From NCBI GenBank assembly GCA_937873255.1, contig CALMVM010000296.1:1-7667 (forward strand): 7,667 nt of DNA, in the 5' to 3' direction. Positions 5,581 through 7,667 of the stretch are shown here, piece after piece; the stretch's first letter is position 1, and each line of letters opens with the position of its first letter. Under the pieces are notes generated by a model. It did no database searches, was not told where the DNA came from, and saw only the letters and a list, made by a program, of their open reading frames with translations. This DNA comes from an uncultured Verrucomicrobiota bacterium (GTDB lineage: Bacteria; Verrucomicrobiota; Verrucomicrobiia; Chthoniobacterales; SZAS-18). A program made the translations under genes and the position numbers.

Positions 5581-7667
5581 ATGGCACTCTGGCCCTCGAT
5601 CCAACGTTTCTGGCGGCGCTCCCCGCCGTTTTTGCGCGCGGCGGCGGCGACGATCCCGGTGCTGGCAGTCACAGGATATCTTTTCATCGAGAGTCGCGGT
5701 TCGGAGCGTCTCTTGCTCGAAGCGGAGACGGCGCGGCAGGAAGACAACGTCCTGCTCCAATTCCAGAATTTTGTGTCGGCGCGCATCGACGCGCTCAAAA
5801 ACGTCGGTCATTTTGTGCTCTCGACCTCGGGGAAGGACCACGCCGGCGACCTCGCCCTTTTCGTCGGCCGTACGGAGGCGGAAATGCCGGGTTTCGAGTC
5901 GATTGCCGTGACCGATCCGCACGGGGCGGTGCAACAGCAGTTTCCGGCGGTCGCGCGGGGGAATCCGGCGGTTGCGGGCACGCCGGTGTTCGCCAAGGCG
6001 CTCGCGTCGCGCGTGTCGGCGGCCACGGGCAGTTTCGAACTGCCCGGCGGTCAGCAGGCGTTCACGGTTGTCGTACCCATCCTGCGCGAGAACACCGTGG
6101 TCGGCTCCGTCGTGGGCACGATCTGGCTGGCCGATGGGATGCGCGACCTCTTCGGCCGAGACGCCCTCGACTGGAACCTCGAAATCTCCGACCGCGCCGG
6201 TCGCACGGCCTACCGCTCGTTTTCGGCCGAGAGCAGCCCGCCGTCGCCCTCCCCACTCGTGGACGAACGCCACGTGCCCGTCGCCGACCTTGCCTGGAAG
6301 GTCCGCCTGTGGCCGACCCCGCTGCTGCTCTCGACCCTGCGTACCGCCCAGCCGTCGCGCATTTTGGTCATCGGTCTGTTGGCGTCGTTGGTCGTCGGCG
6401 TGGCGAACTTCCTCCTCGCCCAAGGGCAGGCACACCTGACCGAATCCCTGCGCGAGACCGAGCGACTGGCCTCCGATGTCGAGGCGACGCGGCGGCGGCT
6501 GAGCGAGATGGTCAACGGGATCGACGCCGTCATCTGGGAGATCGACGCGGCGACGGGGCGGTTCACGTTCGTCAACGACTACGCGCGCAAGCTGCTCGGC
6601 ATCGACACGGCCCAATGGCTGTCCGACCCGGCGCGGTGGTTCGATTACGTGCATCCCGACGACCGGGCGCGCGCGCTGGAGATTTCGCGCCAGGCCACGC
6701 GCCCCGGCCAGACGTACCCGGCCGAGTACCGTATGATCGATGCCCACGGACGGGTGCTCTGGGTGCGCGAGATCATCGCGGTCATCGGCCACGACGGGCA
6801 GGCGCGCGGACGGCGCGGGGTCGTGGTGGACATCTCGGCGCGCATCCAGGCCGAGGAGGCTCTCCGCCAGAGCCAGAAACTGGAGAGCCTCGGCGTGCTG
6901 GCCGGCGGCATCGCGCACGATTTCAACAACCTCCTCACCACGATCCTCGGCAACGCCGAGATGCTCGCGCCGTTCATGGCCGGCGACGCCGCGTCGGGGC
7001 GCAAGCACCTCGACAAGATCGAGCGCACGACGCGCCGGCTCGCCGAGTTGACCCGCCAGATGCTCGCGTACTCGGGCCGGGGGCAATTCACGGTCGCCGA
7101 GGTCGATCTGAACGCCGTCATCACCGAGATGACCGATCTGCTGGCCGTGTCCACATCCAAGAACGTGCGCGTGATCTACCATCTGGACCCGACCCTGCCG
7201 TTCATCGAGGCGGACGCCGCGCAGATCCGGCAGGTGGTCCTCAACCTCCTCACGAACGCCGCCGAGGCCATCGGCGAGCACGCGCGCGGGGAAGTCGTGA
7301 TCAACACCGGCGCGGAAACACTCGACCTGGCGCAGACCGAGGAACTGTTCGCTGGGCAGGAGATGGAGCCGGGCGGGTACGTGCGGCTGGAGGTCACCGA
7401 CACCGGCTGCGGCATGAGCCCGGAAACGCTCTCGAAAATCTTTGACCCGTTCTTCACGACGAAGTTCACCGGCCGGGGCCTGGGACTGGCGGCGTTGCGC
7501 GGCATCGTGCGGCGGCATCGGGGCGGCATCCGGATCTTCAGCCGGTTAGGGGAAGGCACGGTGTTTACTTTGCTGTTTCCCGCGAGTCACGCTCGCACGA
7601 GCCCACCGGGGGATGCCGATCCCGGCGACACGGCTTCGGGCGGGCTGCGCGGCGCATCGGTCGTGAT
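5581..7667 (+). CDS. Membrane PAS sensor histidine kinase, probably hybrid (3' end outside window)
   Basis: At least 695 codons, still open at the right edge. ATG 5581 is the first ATG after an in-frame stop (TGA 5569-5571). Order: an Arg-rich start, a membrane helix at about 17-35, a periplasmic sensor of about 220 residues (36-258; CHASE/Cache-like by position and character, family not certain), a second helix (260-280, ILVIGLLASLVVGVANFLLA), a short coiled coil (283-308), a PAS domain with PAC end (about 306-425: VIWEIDAATGRFTFVN, YVHPDDR, EYRMIDAHGRVLWVRE, RGVVVDISAR), then the phosphoacceptor segment GGIAH446DFNNLLTTILGNAE. The ATP-binding domain has the N box (LLTNAAEAI, N559), G1 (DTGCGM, 607-612), F box (FDPFFTTK, 621-628) and G2 (GRGLGLAA). 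The AHDFNN form is of the NtrB-like class. After about 660 an Ala/Gly/Pro linker leads to GASVV at the edge, as if a receiver domain begins. All kinase residues are intact. The partner regulator is not visible. Confidence 0.93.
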   Translation, partial: MALWPSIQRFWRRSPPFLRAAAATIPVLAVTGYLFIESRGSERLLLEAETARQEDNVLLQFQNFVSARIDALKNVGHFVLSTSGKDHAGDLALFVGRTEAEMPGFESIAVTDPHGAVQQQFPAVARGNPAVAGTPVFAKALASRVSAATGSFELPGGQQAFTVVVPILRENTVVGSVVGTIWLADGMRDLFGRDALDWNLEISDRAGRTAYRSFSAESSPPSPSPLVDERHVPVADLAWKVRLWPTPLLLSTLRTAQPSRILVIGLLASLVVGVANFLLAQGQAHLTESLRETERLASDVEATRRRLSEMVNGIDAVIWEIDAATGRFTFVNDYARKLLGIDTAQWLSDPARWFDYVHPDDRARALEISRQATRPGQTYPAEYRMIDAHGRVLWVREIIAVIGHDGQARGRRGVVVDISARIQAEEALRQSQKLESLGVLAGGIAHDFNNLLTTILGNAEMLAPFMAGDAASGRKHLDKIERTTRRLAELTRQMLAYSGRGQFTVAEVDLNAVITEMTDLLAVSTSKNVRVIYHLDPTLPFIEADAAQIRQVVLNLLTNAAEAIGEHARGEVVINTGAETLDLAQTEELFAGQEMEPGGYVRLEVTDTGCGMSPETLSKIFDPFFTTKFTGRGLGLAALRGIVRRHRGGIRIFSRLGEGTVFTLLFPASHARTSPPGDADPGDTASGGLRGASVV

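Noticed and set aside
5457..7445. Plus-strand 662-codon frame over the kinase region
   Set aside because: Shadow frame of the kinase: Arg/Pro/Gly-rich translation with no motif, while the frame from 5581 has a complete PAS and kinase layout.
5425..7518. Minus-strand open frame of about 700 codons continuous with the prepilin-like gene
   Set aside because: It lies antisense to a histidine kinase with all catalytic boxes intact. Its translation is Arg/Gly/His-rich without domains, and the prepilin signal must be at the N-terminus to function. It is open because of codon bias in GC-rich DNA.
1..7667. CRISPR array, tRNA or rRNA genes
   Set aside because: No regularly spaced repeats beyond the pair at 1997-2041, and no cloverleaf or rRNA-like conserved stretches were recognised by eye.

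Overview
The window is a GC-rich bacterial chromosome segment carrying six protein-coding genes, two of them cut by the window ends. No rRNA, tRNA, CRISPR array or recognisable transposase was seen. The closest lifestyle match is a member of the Verrucomicrobiota, possibly Opitutaceae-like. This is an inference from the prepilin-like protein with an A-F-T-L-L-E signal and a 'YLFVDGSVRFL' C-terminal block, the GC-rich codon use and the weak Shine-Dalgarno sequences. No marker gene is present to prove it.

Layout: (1) 3-527 (+) is the 3' part of queG, epoxyqueuosine reductase of tRNA queuosine synthesis. (2) 524-2008 (+) is a CrtI-superfamily carotenoid desaturase that looks CrtD-like; it overlaps queG by ATGA. 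(3) 2044-2430 (-) is a small secreted protein of unknown function, lower in GC and bracketed by a perfect 12-bp inverted repeat with integron-core-like GTTRRRY ends. (4) 2454-3791 (-) is a secreted protein with a transglutaminase-like Cys/His core. (5) about 3882-4817 (+) is a multi-pass membrane protein of the DUF422 / CruF carotenoid family. (6) 4672-5424 (-) is a prepilin-type N-terminal methylation protein, convergent with and overlapping gene 5. (7) 5581 to beyond the right end (+) is a membrane-bound PAS sensor histidine kinase, probably hybrid.

How they fit: genes 2 and 5 are the functional pair. A DUF422/CruF-type hydratase and a CrtD-type 3,4-desaturase act one after the other on the ends of an acyclic carotenoid. 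They lie on the same strand but are separated by about 1.8 kb of opposite-strand genes (3 and 4), which suggests a carotenoid cluster that was interrupted or rearranged. The most unusual structure is the 416-bp unit at 2036-2451: one ORF, little else, inverted GTTAGGTGTCAC ends, and further copies of the GTTAG core at the stop codons of both neighbouring genes. It looks like a gene cassette or a small mobile unit, although no complete attC site can be drawn.

Large parts of the window are open in several frames because of the high GC content. The longest such frame (minus strand, 4672-7518) is only real in its 3' quarter, where it encodes the prepilin-like protein; the rest is antisense to the histidine kinase.
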